Source: Gordionus sp. m RMFG-2023
Lineage: Eukaryota; Nematomorpha; Gordioida; Chordodea; Parachordodidae
DNA: 64,000 bases
NCBI RefSeq assembly: GCF_954871325.1
Contig: NC_088775.1
Location: forward strand, 24,715,561-24,779,560
Reading direction: 5' to 3'
Positions 45,481-58,220 of this stretch are shown one piece after another. The notes below the pieces were generated by a model that saw only the letters and a program-made list of their open reading frames with translations, had not been told where the DNA came from and searched no databases. How positions within the stretch are numbered: the stretch's first letter is position 1; every line of letters begins with the position of its first letter. Position numbers and translations under genes: made by a program.

Positions 45481-46458
45481 TCATCACGGGAGGAATTTTG
45501 AATAGTCTTTATTCCATATAAACTCATCACATATATATATTTAAGAAAGAGGTGAGCAGGCAGTCATAGGATCAAAAAATTTTGGAACGAATATCTTTAA
45601 AAAAAATTAGAGAAAATAACAGTATGTCGTTACCGGAAGAGAGATTTATGGCATTCACCTACTTTGCCTGACTTTTAATCTTAATTTTCTAGTTCTTCAG
45701 TGGGTTTACATATATCTTACTAATTTCTTTATTAAAGATTTTACACTATTTAGTTAGTTTTTTTAAACACTATTATTTTGTAGTTTATTAATGGTGTATA
45801 TTAGTATTGGGATAAGGAATTCACTGGGATTCGAAATCTCTCAATTTTGTATCAGATCAAATTTGAAATTTGAAAAATAATATATGTCCGAAAATGTATT
45901 CCAATAGAGCATCCACACTGTGAATGTTAGTTCCAGAACATTTAAAATATTTTTAATTTATACATAGATTTTTCATATAAATCAAAACATACATAAAAGT
46001 TTATGGTGAAAATTGTCTTATTTTTATAGTGTAGGTTTTTTGCAATAAACCGTTTTTTCGACCGGATCCAAATATGGGATCTACATAAGCTGGAATTCAT
46101 TTCCGGTCAAATATTATTTTTCAAATTTAAAATCTATCTCAGGAAATTATATAGTATTCAGAGATTTTGAAACATTATGGATTCCCATAAATATTTATTT
46201 TTATTACATAAATTTTTTTATAATCAAAACTAACTATATTTTAATATTTATAAATGTTGATTTTTATATATTTATTATACAATAACATTATAAGCAAAAA
46301 ATAAAACTAATTTGTTTCTAAAATTTTTTTTATAAAAAGTAGCTTAAAAAGTAGCTAAAGCTACTTTTGAAAAATAATAGCTAATAGCGAGCTACTTTTT
46401 TTGACAAATAGCGATAGCGGTAGCGCGCTACTTATAAAAGTAGCGATTAACAACTCTG

Positions 46459-49400
46459 TAGGGAAAAAGATGGGACTATCAATTTTATAACAACTTCGCA
46501 ATGGGATTTTCTTCTCCCTCCTTTATCCCCCATGCATACTTATTAAATTTCATGAATTTATTCATTAAAATAAAAATGAATAAAAAAATTGATTTGTACG
46601 TGGGTTAAATTATTTATTGATAAAATTATTAATGAATCTATAATATTTTTTTTTATTATATTCATAAGGAAAAAATATTTTTTAAAGTTCCAATTAAATA
46701 ATTTGGGTAATTATGAGCATAAATCTATTATATATTTATTATATAGGAGAAAGGGGGAAAAAAAGGAAAATAAAATCAATATTTTAAGTATAATTTTTAA
46801 AAGTTGTCCAATTTTATGTTTTACCTATTAAAACATAATTTTTTAGAAAAAAAATATAAATCTAAAATTTAGTTTCATATCACGGAAAAAATTGTTTCTG
46901 ATAATAATTTTTGTATATACTATTGGATTTATGCCTAATATTATTATAATGTGGACTTACCCTAAAAAATCATTATATAATCTTATTAAATAATAGGCAT
47001 TTGGGTCCAATAGAAATATAGAATGGATAATGAGCCAATAGAAATAGAATTAGATCAGATCACGTTATATATTTTTTTTTTGTTTTAAAAATCACATTAC
47101 TTAATTTGATTTTTTCAATTACCTTTTAAATTATTAATTTCATGAGAAATTTTTTTCTCCATTTATTAGATTGTTAAAAATAAATTAGGTAGTGGTAAGG
47201 TATGACAATATTTATAGTCCCTTAATAAACAAATTTTAAAATAGCCTACATATATTCAGAGATGCTAATGTGGAGGTGGCCGAGGTTATATTGCGATAAT
47301 TTTTTTTAATGAGATTAATGGATAACCTCATCATTAAACTATAAAATGAATTTAAAAAGGGGGCTTCCTGCCCTTTATATACTATGAGTGCTATTAATAA
47401 AAATCACGGCTTTTACTTAATATTAAGGAAAAAAGCCGTGCTTTTTAAAATTTACTAACCACCCTTAGTACGATGGCAAGCCTTATGTAAATGGAAAATA
47501 TTAAATCTTTCGGAAATGGCAAATATAAACTTTAAGGAAGTAGGTATAAGGCCAACCTATTAAATATGTCCCCAATAATGCTTCCTCTCTCAACAAAATC
47601 TTGGCAACCCCTATATAGTGATTTATTTTTAACTTAGCTGATGACCTCCTTAACTTAGACTTGTTGAATGTCTTTAAAAATAGTATTTAATTTAGTTATT
47701 GGTCTGAAATTGTTAAATTATAATGAGATAACCCAAATGATATTTAAAATGTTAGTATATTATTAATTAAAATAGCAAATAAATGGAAAAATTAAGTGAA
47801 TAACTTAATTAAAAAATTAATATTGATTAATTTATCAATTATTTTATGTTCCATTAAATGCAAACTAAATTTCAAATAATATTTTAAATTATTTTAAAAT
47901 CTCATATTATTTATATACGTGTTTATAACAAAATTTGATTGTACATAGCTGATATCTTAGTAGTTGTCATTTGAATATAAATCTGAACAGGAATAGAAAT
48001 CATTCAATTCTGGACCCAAGATATATTTATGAGTGGGAAGACTAGTATTAGATTTCGAAGTTAGAGGTTAAAAAAATTTTGGGGTAGGAAAGTAAATCTC
48101 AGTCTGTTGGATAGGATTTAAAAATGAAAAGGTGCGAATCTCATCCTATTTTATTGTTGAAATTGAGAATTTTATTTTAGGACACTAAAATTTTTGTTAA
48201 TATATACTCTTCTTTTTTTTTTATAAAGTATTGATTTTTTAATTTTGTTTTTGTCAAATTATTTTTATTGGGGTAAGTTTAAAAAAAAATTAGACTATTA
48301 TTAGACATTAAAAAAAACATAATATATTTTTAGGCCTTTTTGGATTTTTTCTATAAAAAATTTTAAAACATATGAACTCCGTGAGAAATATTTTATCATC
48401 CTTGTCCCCTTCCCCTCTTTTTTTAATACAAAATAATTTATTTATGGCGAGAAGTTATACTGATAATATAATTAATAAAATCAATAACCGATAATCAATA
48501 ACACATTAATTTCCCAAAAAAGCCTATCAATCATCAAGCACATAGGAAACCGGGAATCTTATGAGCCCAAAGTTCTTGTGAGCCTTGAGGTCTTCTCCTA
48601 GAGTACTCACTATAAAAGTTAATTTATTTTAACCAAATATGTGTAAATAAATTTTGCACATGCGGCTATAGTTTTTTTAAAAATCGGATCACTATAAATT
48701 TTAATTACAACCTCAAAAGTATAATTTTTAAATTCTGAAATTTATCAAAAATAAAAAATAATAAAGGTTTTACTTATCCAATAACTATCTTATATTAAAG
48801 ATTAAACCCTGTTCTATATAAAATTACTCTTTACTTGAACAAAAAATATGTTTAAACTATCATAAAACTAAAATTTATAGATATTTGAGGGTCTGGGTTT
48901 GAGCGTTATTTTTAAAATTTATTTTTACTCACTTGAATATGGTAAGAAATCATATAAGAAAGAAGAAACAATTAATAAATGATGAGATCATCAATAAATT
49001 AATGAAAATTCGCCCTTGCTAGCCATTACGAAGAAAACAAACTTAGGTTATTCAACACTAAAAAGATATAAATCAAGATTAACGAAAAAACAAGATTAAA
49101 CAGGGATCTAGACAAATAATAAAGAAAGTGAAAGAAAATATATTAAATTAATTAATAAATACATTTAAAATGTTTATGGGTCTTTGTCCTGCATAAATGC
49201 GCTTTTTTTGCATGGATCTTAATTTTAATCCATTCTTTATTTGTTTAAATTGTCAAAAAATTTCACTAATTTTTTATAATTATTTTCCATTAGGCCTTAT
49301 TTATTTCAATAAAGTAGTTGCAATTATATCCTTTTTATATTTAAAAATAATTAATATTAGCAGCCCAGAAGCGCCTCATGGGAAAGCCCATCCTTCCGGT

Positions 49401-51652
49401 GTAGCTCATCCTTTTCCAAAAATTTTTTTCGGAAAAATTAATATTGTTAAGAAAGTATAATTTTTTTTAAAAATATTTTTATGCATGACATAAAATTAAA
49501 TAAGTGGAATAAAATGAGATATTATTTGTTCAATATTATCAAGTAATTTTAATTTTATTGACGTTTGTCTTTTAGGGTTCGCATGATCCCCGGTCTCCCC
49601 TACTACCATTTTGGTGTTTTTTTTAGTCCAAATATAAAATGATTATAATTGAATGTAAATATTTATGAAAAGATGAATTGTGATAATCGTTTCACCATAG
49701 AAAATAATTCATTATTCTCTTCCCACTCTTCATTCGTTTTCTTCATATATATTTTTTTGGTATCGCTTATATATTACAATTTTAATACTTGGATTTGTTA
49801 TTAATATTTAATTTAATTTAAACTCAAAATTCAAAATAATAAATACATCAAAGTTATCTTAAATCAGATAACACGTTTTTATATATACCTTAAAAAATGA
49901 TGGCATCGAATTACCTAAATTATAAATAAAATTATTATTCATATAATATTTAATAATTCTTTTTATATTATTATTTTTGCCGTCTTTTTAAGAAGAAATA
50001 TATTATTTTATTTATCTAACCATTTTAAGTTTGACAAATTTTTATTTTGATTTTTAAAGCCTAACAATTTAAATTCTATATTTTAAAAATCTAATAATTT
50101 TTGAATAATTTTATATTATTATTTATATTCTTTGTAAAAATTGATTTTAAAAACAAATTATAAAAAAATTAAATAAAAAATTATATTCGGAATTCCCAGC
50201 TAGTTATAGGTAAAAAAAATTTTGTATTAAATTGTTCAAAAATTTTAATTTGAAAATTGATAGGAAATTGATATAAAGTAGTGAAGAATGTAGATTAGAT
50301 TGGTATTAAAATTTTTTTGACTTATTTAAGTTGATAAGTCACTTTTAGGCCACCTAAGCCAATTTTAATATTGCCCCCCCCCCATTCCCTACCAAATTAA
50401 AATTACCAAAAAAAAGAAAAGTGAATCACAATTAGCAACTCCATATTCCCTTAATATTAATTTACCCTCACCCCCTCTTATTTTATATAATAAGATCTTA
50501 CGATACACCCCTCCCTTCCATATTAACAAAGAATAATATTGAGAATTATCAGCATCATTAAATTATAATCTATTACAAATATTTTTATATATGGCAAATA
50601 ATTCAGAATTATAACATAATCTTCCTATTAAATTAAGAAGCTAATATTTCATTCATGTTTAGTTCCAATATATTTTTTATATCTTAGAGACCCAGACCAC
50701 ACAAGTTTCATATAAGGCCTAACTCGAATAGGATTTGTTTAAATCAATATCCTTTAAGCCCGCCGCAGATTATTTTTTATCATTTTTTGTCAAGTCATTT
50801 TAAATAATTTTGTAATTGGTTTAAAATGAAATTTAAAAATATGAGAAGCAAAACCAATGAATGTTGAAGGATTCAAAGATGATTTTTAACAGGTTAAATA
50901 AATAATTTAGATTTTTTAAAAAAAAAACTAGACAAACCTAAGATTTGCAATATGTTTATCTCTCCGTAGCCCCAAGCCTGACTTAGTTCGAATATCTAAA
51001 ACTAGACTCTTTTAAAGTTAGTCCCAGGCTGGGCTAGGTCTTTGTACACTTGTTCACTAATTTTAATTTATGAGAATAAATATTTGGCCCTTTAACTGTT
51101 CAATTTATAAGAATGCTTAATTATTTCTTGAAAAATGAAAAGTTTACTCTATTGATCAATTATCGATTTTATTTAAAATATAATTATTTTTTTTTCAAAC
51201 TGATTTTTTAAAATATTTAAAACATAAAAAAAATGAATATAAATTTGAGATAAAATATATAATTTGATTTTTGATTATGTGATATAAAATATGGGGAAGG
51301 AGGTGAAAGTAAGAGAAGAGGTGTAAAAATAAAAACAGAATGATGATTCACATTGATTTGGGTTAGTTTTCTAAAGTATTAATTCTTCAAATTGGGTTGG
51401 CTAAACATCCCACTCATAATGCAAGGTTATACATAAATATATTTTATATTATATTAAAAATGATTTATAAATATAGTAATTGTTCAGAAAATTGAATTTT
51501 TATTTATATTGCCACCATATTTAAGATATAATTAATCCCAATCATACATAATACGATGTAATAATTTTGTTAATTTTTTTTAAAAAGGTACATAAAAATA
51601 TATATGAAAATTATAAATTTTTTTAAATACCCAATAATATGGATTTATCAAG
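46459..51652. other. Long AT-rich stretch without recognisable genes
   Basis: No host gene, transposase or RNA gene could be supported. Minor features are a perfect hairpin at 47399-47446 (CACGGCTTTT and AAAAGCCGTG), a GC-richer patch at 49365-49430, and a C-run at 50377-50386. Short open frames here (for example 46589-46831 and 49197-49460) are Ile/Lys/Phe-rich and look random. Confidence 0.5.
47399..47446. repeat. Short perfect hairpin
   Basis: CACGGCTTTT at 47405-47414 and AAAAGCCGTG at 47431-47440 form a 10-bp stem around a 16-nt loop. It may be a remnant of a fold-back element. Confidence 0.6.
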
Positions 51653-51688
51653 GTTAAAAATTAATGAAATGTTAAAAATTAATGAAAT
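51653..51688. repeat. 18-bp tandem duplication
   Basis: GTTAAAAATTAATGAAAT occurs twice in a row. Confidence 0.9.
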
Positions 51689-53024
51689 GTTAAAGTGTCC
51701 TTTTATTGATGGCAATTTGATCCAAGTATAAATAATAATCAGTAATTGCATAATAAGAATTAAAAGATTAAACTAAATATGAAAGGAAGAATGAATGGGA
51801 TAAATTATAAAGAATACTTTTTTTTAAAAATAATAATGATATATCTTTTCTCTCTTTGCAAATTGCAATACACTTATTACTTATTATATTAATTTCCTTT
51901 ATAAAAAAATTTCCATTAAGTTTAAAGATAGATAATCCATTAAATCTATTTAATTACATATAAAAATAAAATGGAAAATATAATAATAAACAAAGGTGTT
52001 TTATTGAAAAAAGGGTATTAAATTATTATAATGTGTAATTTTTCTGCTTATTCTATTTTTTCACGATGTTTTCGATGGAAAGTTAAGTGCGCTTTCTTTC
52101 GAATCTCTATATGGTATATATAAAATTTGAACTATATCACTTTGGCTTGTTGAATATAGATTTGAGAGTTGAATAACAATTTCAAAAAAATACTTGATCA
52201 TCATTTAAAATACATACTACATCTCTACACTCTGTAATAATGAAAGCAGCAAAAGTAGCTTTTCGAAAACAAATTTGCTTCATTTAAAGGCCCATAAATT
52301 TATTTAAAAAATTGCTAACATCAGAGAAGTTGAAGAATTGTTAGAATAATTTAATTGTGCAATTTAAGGACCTATGAAAATTGGTTAACTCATATAAAAT
52401 ACATCACTTTGATTTTATCAGAGCAGTTCTATTCAAATAGACAAATACTTAGCTAATCAATTTATGTGCCATTTATTTTAATATTTCCTTTTTTTTATAT
52501 TTTATTTTTTATATAGAATAGTTGTAAAATATAAATAAAAAAATTAATAATTAATTATAAGCATTACATTTTATTCTATTTTTGCATGTTTTTTGTTTAT
52601 AATAGTTTATGAAAATCAAATTGACAATTTACCAAAATTTAAACAGATTTTTTTTATTTTAATTTTATATCAATTATATTGATATTATGATAAAATTTTG
52701 CACGATAATTTATTCATAGCGTAAATTTTTCTTACCCATCAGCTTCCCTGTCTTTTAAAAACTTTTACCAATTTTTCCCTTAAAATTTATTCAGTTTATG
52801 AATTATTTTCTTTATCTTATAGTTGTATTTAGAAGTAATCTTGAGGTCATTCGCATTATTCATTATGATTCCCTTGTTCTTCTACACTTCTATCTAATTC
52901 TGTTTCATAAAGCTCACTATTAGCTCAATAATTATATTCCTTTATTATCAAAAATTGTTATAGGATTTCAATATTTTCATCTCATTATTATTGCAAAATT
53001 TGTTACGATAATTCATATTTCAAT
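51689..53024. other. AT-rich DNA, possible minus-strand exon scrap
   Basis: A minus-strand frame near 52860-52925 contains SELYETELDRSVEEQGNHNE before a stop and is less biased than its surroundings. No splice partner could be placed, so it is only noted. Confidence 0.25.
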
Positions 53025-53378
53025 TAGTGATCTGCATCGGGCTTAATTTTTTAAAGCCCAACCCGATACCGAAAGAAATTTTTATTTTTATCCCAAAAAC
53101 CTTGACCCAAAATTATTTGACATTCCGGCCAGGCCCGAATTTATTTAAATATGGTGAAATTATTTTTATAATTTTAAATATAATAATATTTTACAAATAA
53201 AAAATATCCTTATTACTTGCAAATATTTTAAAATATATCAATTTATTACATAAATTAAATGACATTATATAAAAAATTAAACCGGCCCGATTGAATTTTA
53301 TTAAAAATATAGGTTCGGCCCAGCCCGAACCGCATTTTTTTAAACAAATGGCCCGTGCCCGGACTTTGTAGATTTCTA
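53025..53378. mobile_element. Non-autonomous hAT element, 354 bp
   Basis: Ends are TAGTGATCTGCATCGGGC and, reverse complemented from the right, TAGAAATCTACAAAGTCC then GGGC. Flanks ATTTCAAT (53017-53024) and ATTTCCAT (53379-53386) form an 8-bp duplication with one mismatch. CCCGAA/GGCCC blocks lie in both arms, as in the elements at 8980 and 19913. Confidence 0.75.
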
Positions 53379-53503
53379 ATTTCCATTTCTTTATAATCAA
53401 TAGGATGAGGTAAATAAGCTCTAAATTTAACCCGGTTTTTAAACGATTTACGAAAAATGTCTCTCTTATTCATGGATTCGTATTTTAAAAATCTCCCCAC
53501 TTT
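53379..53503 (-). other. Possible host exon cut by a mini-hAT
   Basis: Minus-strand frame after an acceptor-like GATCGATAG: it reads KVGRFLKYESMNKRDIFRK and RVKFRAYLPHPIDYKEMEIR, then runs into the inserted element at 53025-53378. The peptide is balanced and basic and not obviously random, but I recognise no family. After the element, the original frame would stop soon, so this may be a relic or a mis-call. Confidence 0.25.
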
Positions 53504-53752
53504 CTATCGATCCATTTTGCTAATGATTCTCAATACAATATTCTTTAATTGTCTTGAATAATAAATTCATAAATTCCTGATAGCATCATTTTTTTTGCAG
53601 CGTATTTGAGGTTTTTTCTGCTGCGTATATGAGGTCTAAATATTACCTAATACATTTAATATATCCTATCCTCCATCATATTCCTTAAAATGTCTTTTTT
53701 ACAATCTTCAAGAAATCCCAAATTATTCGACTATCAAATAATACTACATAAC

Positions 53753-53885
53753 TAGTGTTGTTAAAATTTACTTAAGATAATTAGTTACATTCTTAAAAAG
53801 ATAAGTTATTAATTATATTATTTTAAAAGTAATTAGCTACTAGTTATAAAGTAACTTGTTTCATTGATAGTTACTTTGTAAATAA
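53753..53885. mobile_element. hAT terminal fragment
   Basis: Begins TAGTGTTGTTAAAATTTAC and continues with repeated AGTTAC/GTAACT motifs like those in the hAT-1 termini. No second end was found nearby. Confidence 0.5.
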
Positions 53886-54017
53886 TTTATATAACCCATC
53901 ATTTTTAATATAATTTTTTTATTAAATGAAATTTTTATAAATTTTTAGGAATTTAATAAAAAAGAAATAATTTCAATAAAAAATTATACCACATCATTAT
54001 TTGTATTGAAAAACTAT

Positions 54018-54085
54018 GATATTATAATATAATATAATTTCACCGATAAAAATAATATAATATATTTTCACCGATAAAAATATAT
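54018..54085. repeat. Short imperfect tandem duplication
   Basis: TTTCACCGATAAAAATA occurs twice about 30 bp apart in TA-rich context. Confidence 0.7.
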
Positions 54086-55655
54086 AAATAGTTATAATAT
54101 ATTTGCACACCCATAAAATTTTCACGAACTTAACGCACAACGTGTTACCTTTTTATTTAGTATTAAATGGTCCAGTGATAAATATTGAATTAAATTCCTA
54201 TATTTTTTTGAACATTTAAAATGGATTCTATTTTTACAAAAAATTTATTTAAATGCCTAAATTCTTTTCTAGTTTTTTATAAATATTTTTTTTATTGAAT
54301 TAATCCATCAAATAAAAGAACAAGTTAGGGTACATATACACGCCTGGTGTATATCATAATTTTCTAAAGTTTAATTTATTTTTGAAATCTTTCATTATTT
54401 ATAATAAAAATTGAAATAATACGATTGCCACAAGTTTGTGTAAGAACAAATAATTAACCCGACTTCCTCACATTTTTCTAAAATTTTTATTTGAGTTTAT
54501 ATATTATAACTAAGAAAAAAATAAAATTTTAGCCTTCAACTCCAAACAGCGGCGGAGATATGGGCCTCTTAGGATCGAATAAATAAGGCGGCAAAATACT
54601 CTCCCTTTAACTAGATATCTTTAGATATAATTGAGCTAGAAGCATCATTTAAACTTTTTTATATAGTCTTTTAGTATAAAGATTTTACAAAAATTCTAAA
54701 TGTCAAAAACCGGAAATAAACCCCTGAAGTTATCATAAAATCAAATCTGCATTTTTTTTTCTCTTAATTTTTTTGTGTATAGATATAAGACTAATGTGCA
54801 AAATTATAAGTTGTGCCGAGCTCAGATTTAGAAGATGTGGCATTTTAATCATTAGTCATTTGTAAATATTCGCAATAAATATTTGATAATTCATTAATAG
54901 TAATATATTTAAACTAAAATATTTTATTATTTTATAAAAGATTAAATAAGGGTGGGGGGCTATTGTTAATATGTAATATATTTACTTGTTCCTAAAATTC
55001 GCACAATATGGATAAACATATATACGTTGTGAAGATCTAAAAAATGTATTTCCCCTGGGAGTGTTTTTCCTGACGATATTATAGATATTATTGCAAAATT
55101 TTATAATTCAGATGAAAGTTCTAAAATGCCTGGTAAAAACCATTTTATATCAATAGGAATTATATTATAATTTTATAAAAACACATGTGGCATAAAAGTG
55201 GGCTTTAGTAAGTTTGCTTATTTAAGATCAAAGTATTGTGTCATAGCTAGATCAGGAACCCATGCCATGTGCATATGCACTATTTATCAAAATTTTAAAT
55301 TGATGTTGATCGGGGGAAGATTTGCCCAATTTACGTCTAATGATATCCGTTAAAGATTATCAGGATTGCATTGCACAATCTCTCTGTAATCCTACAATTC
55401 CTGATTTTTACTTTAGAAAATGTAAATTTTACCCAGGTTTCCTCAATCTACAAGAAAAGTTTGAGATATCATTAAACAATAGTGCAATTGATTATATAAC
55501 TTTCAAACAATAGTTATCTGTTGATAGAACGAATCTTGAAATATTATGCAAGTCGACATCCTATTTTATAGATTTGTTTTACAAAAAATCAAACATGTTA
55601 ATCCCACATTCATTTATATCTTTGCAACAGTCAATATTTCTCAATTCATTAAAAT

Positions 55656-58131
55656 CAGAGATCCAAACCGAACCTAAACCGGTAAAAAAAATTTCTAGCC
55701 GAACCTGAACCAATTCGTTAGAATGCTTCTGAATCGGTTCGAGCCTCATGATTTTATGTTTATAAAATAATGTGTAAGTTATTACTAGTATATTGCAAAA
55801 ATATTAATTTTCCATTTTACAACATTTTTTAAATATTTTAATCTTATAAATTATAACCCCTAGAGAAAAATTAAATCCAATATATAAATTATTTACATAT
55901 CTTATTATTAATGACACATCAAAATGTAGTATTATTGATCGTCATGAAAGGCCATCATGGAACAAATCTTGAAAAGAAACCACCCTCTAGAATTCGATAA
56001 AATTAACAAAATATCACAACAAAAGCTTAATAAAACTTAGTAAAATAAAAAAGTTTAAGACCAAACCAACAGACGATAGAAGATTCATTAAGAGAACACA
56101 ATATCAGTAAAACTAAATAAAAAAATAATCGATGCTTGTACTGAGTTAATCCCTTTTAATGGCAGACCATTTAAATTAATCGATGATAGAGGTTTTAAAA
56201 AAATTCTTGATCCTATATTAGAAGACATGGGTAATATTAAAATTAATTCTCAAAATATTTAATCTAATGTTACAGAATTAGCCTTAAGTATTCGGCAAAA
56301 TATAATCAAAGAAATAAATGATAAGTTATTATCTCTAAAAATTGACTGTGTTACTCGTCTAGACGAAATCATTATTGGGATTAATCTTCAGTATATTCAA
56401 AAAGCAAAAATTGTTTTGAGAACATTATCAATGAAAGAAATTTTTGAATAGTCCACTGCAGAAAATTTAAAACTCCTTTTAATAAAAGTATTAAATGATT
56501 ATGAAATCATAACATCATAAATATACACTATAACAACTACGATGAGGGCAAATTTAAGATGGTAAAAATATTTATGGAGGATAGTGATGATGACAATCAA
56601 ATGTCTGAAAATGATGAAGAAGAAAAAATACAAAATATAGATAATTTGAATGATGTTTCTACTAGTTTCACAAATGTACCTGATAAATTATCAATCAATC
56701 TTAATGATTCTCAATATAATATTAAAAATATAAGATGTGCTTCTCATACCTTACAGCTTGTGGTAGATCATGCATTGAAAAATTGCTCAGTTTCTAATAT
56801 TATTAAAGCTAGAACTGCCTGCAAGAGCTAAGGACAAAATCGATAACAATCATACTAGAAAAATTAAACTCCTATATTTGATTGTCACAGATGGTTATCA
56901 ACCTATGATGCTAGAGAGATAAAATAAATTAAAAGATATGTGTGATTAATTATCAGTGTCATATGAACTTTATTTTACAGCTTTGAAATGGGATACAATT
57001 ATAGGGTTGATAAATATCCTAAAACCAATTAAAGTAGCTATAGAACTTACAACATGAGCAACTAACTTTAGGGGATTTTATGGTATATGGCTAAAAGCTA
57101 AATTAGAAATTTCTATTTTTACTTCGCCCTTTTCTGGTTCAATAATAGAGCTATGAATTTTAGATGGAAACAACTTTTAAACAACAATGCCTTTTTGACA
57201 TGACTATATCTAAATTTAAGGTATGATTTAAATATATTATATCTTATATAAACTTTATGAATAATTTTATTTTACTTTATATATTTAACTATCTATTCAT
57301 AAAATATAATAAGATATTTTTAATGAGATTTTTAATTTTTATTATATAGATATCAAGTGCTTCTGACTGAAGAAGAAAAAACCAAGGCTAGAAAGCATAT
57401 TATTAAAATATGGCATAACATGGAATTAAACCTTGTTATAGGAGTGGAGGATTCTAGTTAAAGGGAATCAACGCCGGTTAATGTATCTTCATCTGAAGAG
57501 GATTTAGTAGAAAGTCATCTTAAAAAAGGATGCCTAGAAACAAAATCTGTTATAAAAATTGAAGAATATTAGAAATGTTTAAGTTAATTTTTCTAAAGAA
57601 CCTAGGTTAAATAAAAATATGAATATTTTAGACTATTGGAGAAATCAGAGTAATCGAAATTATGTAAATTGTCTGATATCATACTGGCAGTGCCGGCCCC
57701 AAGTTAGTGTGAAAAGATGTTTTTTAACAATTAAATTTATATTATCTCCTTATAGATGTAATTTCAGTAAGACGAATCTTGAAAATATATTAATTGTGCG
57801 GCTTAATAAAAATATTTTAAGTAAATAAAGGTAAATATAGTTCATATTAAAATTAATCATTGATATTTATTTGTTATATTTATAAATTAAATATTATTTT
57901 ATAATGTGCAATTAATAAAAATGAAGGTTTTATTGTGTTTTTTATTTTAATGATGAAAAAATATTCTTCCTTATACATAATTCGAATTTAGGTTTAAATA
58001 CAATTCAAACCGGTTTTAGAGGTTCGAACAGAACCGATATTTTTATTTTTTATAAATCGAACCTGAACCTTGAACCGTTATTTTTATCCGAACCTGAACC
58101 AAATCAATATTCGTTTCGGTTTGGATCCCTG
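55656..58131 (+). mobile_element. hAT-5: hAT element nested in the DDE transposon
   Basis: The left end is CAGAGATCCAAACCGAACC. The right end is CGGTTTGGATCCCTG, the reverse complement of CAGGGATCCAAACCG. Flanks ATTAAAAT (55648-55655) and TTTAAAAT (58132-58139) differ at one base. A tandem copy of the right end is followed by an exact ATTAAAAT (58184-58191). Subterminal CCGAACCTGAACC repeats are inverted between the ends and resemble those of hAT-2, so the two families are related. Confidence 0.9.
56120..57828 (+). pseudogene. hAT-5 transposase, decayed
   Basis: PFNGRPFKLIDDRGFKKILD lies near 56150, then IDCVTRLDEIIIGINLQYIQ and AKIVLRTLSMKEIFE near 56350-56450. An acidic stretch precedes CASHTLQLVVDHALKNC (about 56740). 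The C-terminal tail FILSPYRCNFSKTNLENI and ILIVRLNKNI ends at a TAA at 57826. The order matches hAT-2, but sequence identity looks low. Stops and frame changes occur throughout, including after NSQNI (about 56261), FE (about 56450) and KACKS-like sequence (56829). An AT-rich stretch at about 57218-57350 is likely an intron. No BED finger is recognised at the N terminus. Confidence 0.85.
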
Positions 58132-58220
58132 TTTAAAATTAAGTTAATGTTGGTGAATTTTTAGTTATCGGTTTGGATCCCTGATTAAAATCAAGTTAAT
58201 ATTGGTGAATTTTTAGTTAT
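58117..58220. repeat. 52-bp tandem duplication spanning hAT-5 right end and flank
   Basis: CGGTTTGGATCCCTG plus 37 bp of flank occurs at 58117-58168 and again at 58169-58220, with four differences. The second copy carries the exact target sequence ATTAAAAT that matches the left flank. Confidence 0.9.

Larger units (their letters stand above)
41682..46458 (-). mobile_element. hAT-4: gutted hAT element
   Basis: The left end CAATGTTGTTAAACGCTAC continues into TTTTAAAAGTAGC. The right end, reverse complemented, reads CAGAGTTGTTAATCGCTAC and continues the same way, giving 31-bp inverted repeats. GTAGC/GCTAC motifs are repeated at both ends. Only the C-terminal tail of a transposase survives (41876-41990, minus). 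At least two MITE copies lie inside (near 43393 and 44510). The 8-bp flanks do not match, so the two ends could belong to different copies. Confidence 0.6.

Noticed and set aside
46589-46831. 80-codon open frame in AT-rich DNA
   Set aside because: Ile/Lys/Phe-dominated composition typical of random AT-rich sequence. No motif or neighbour supports it.
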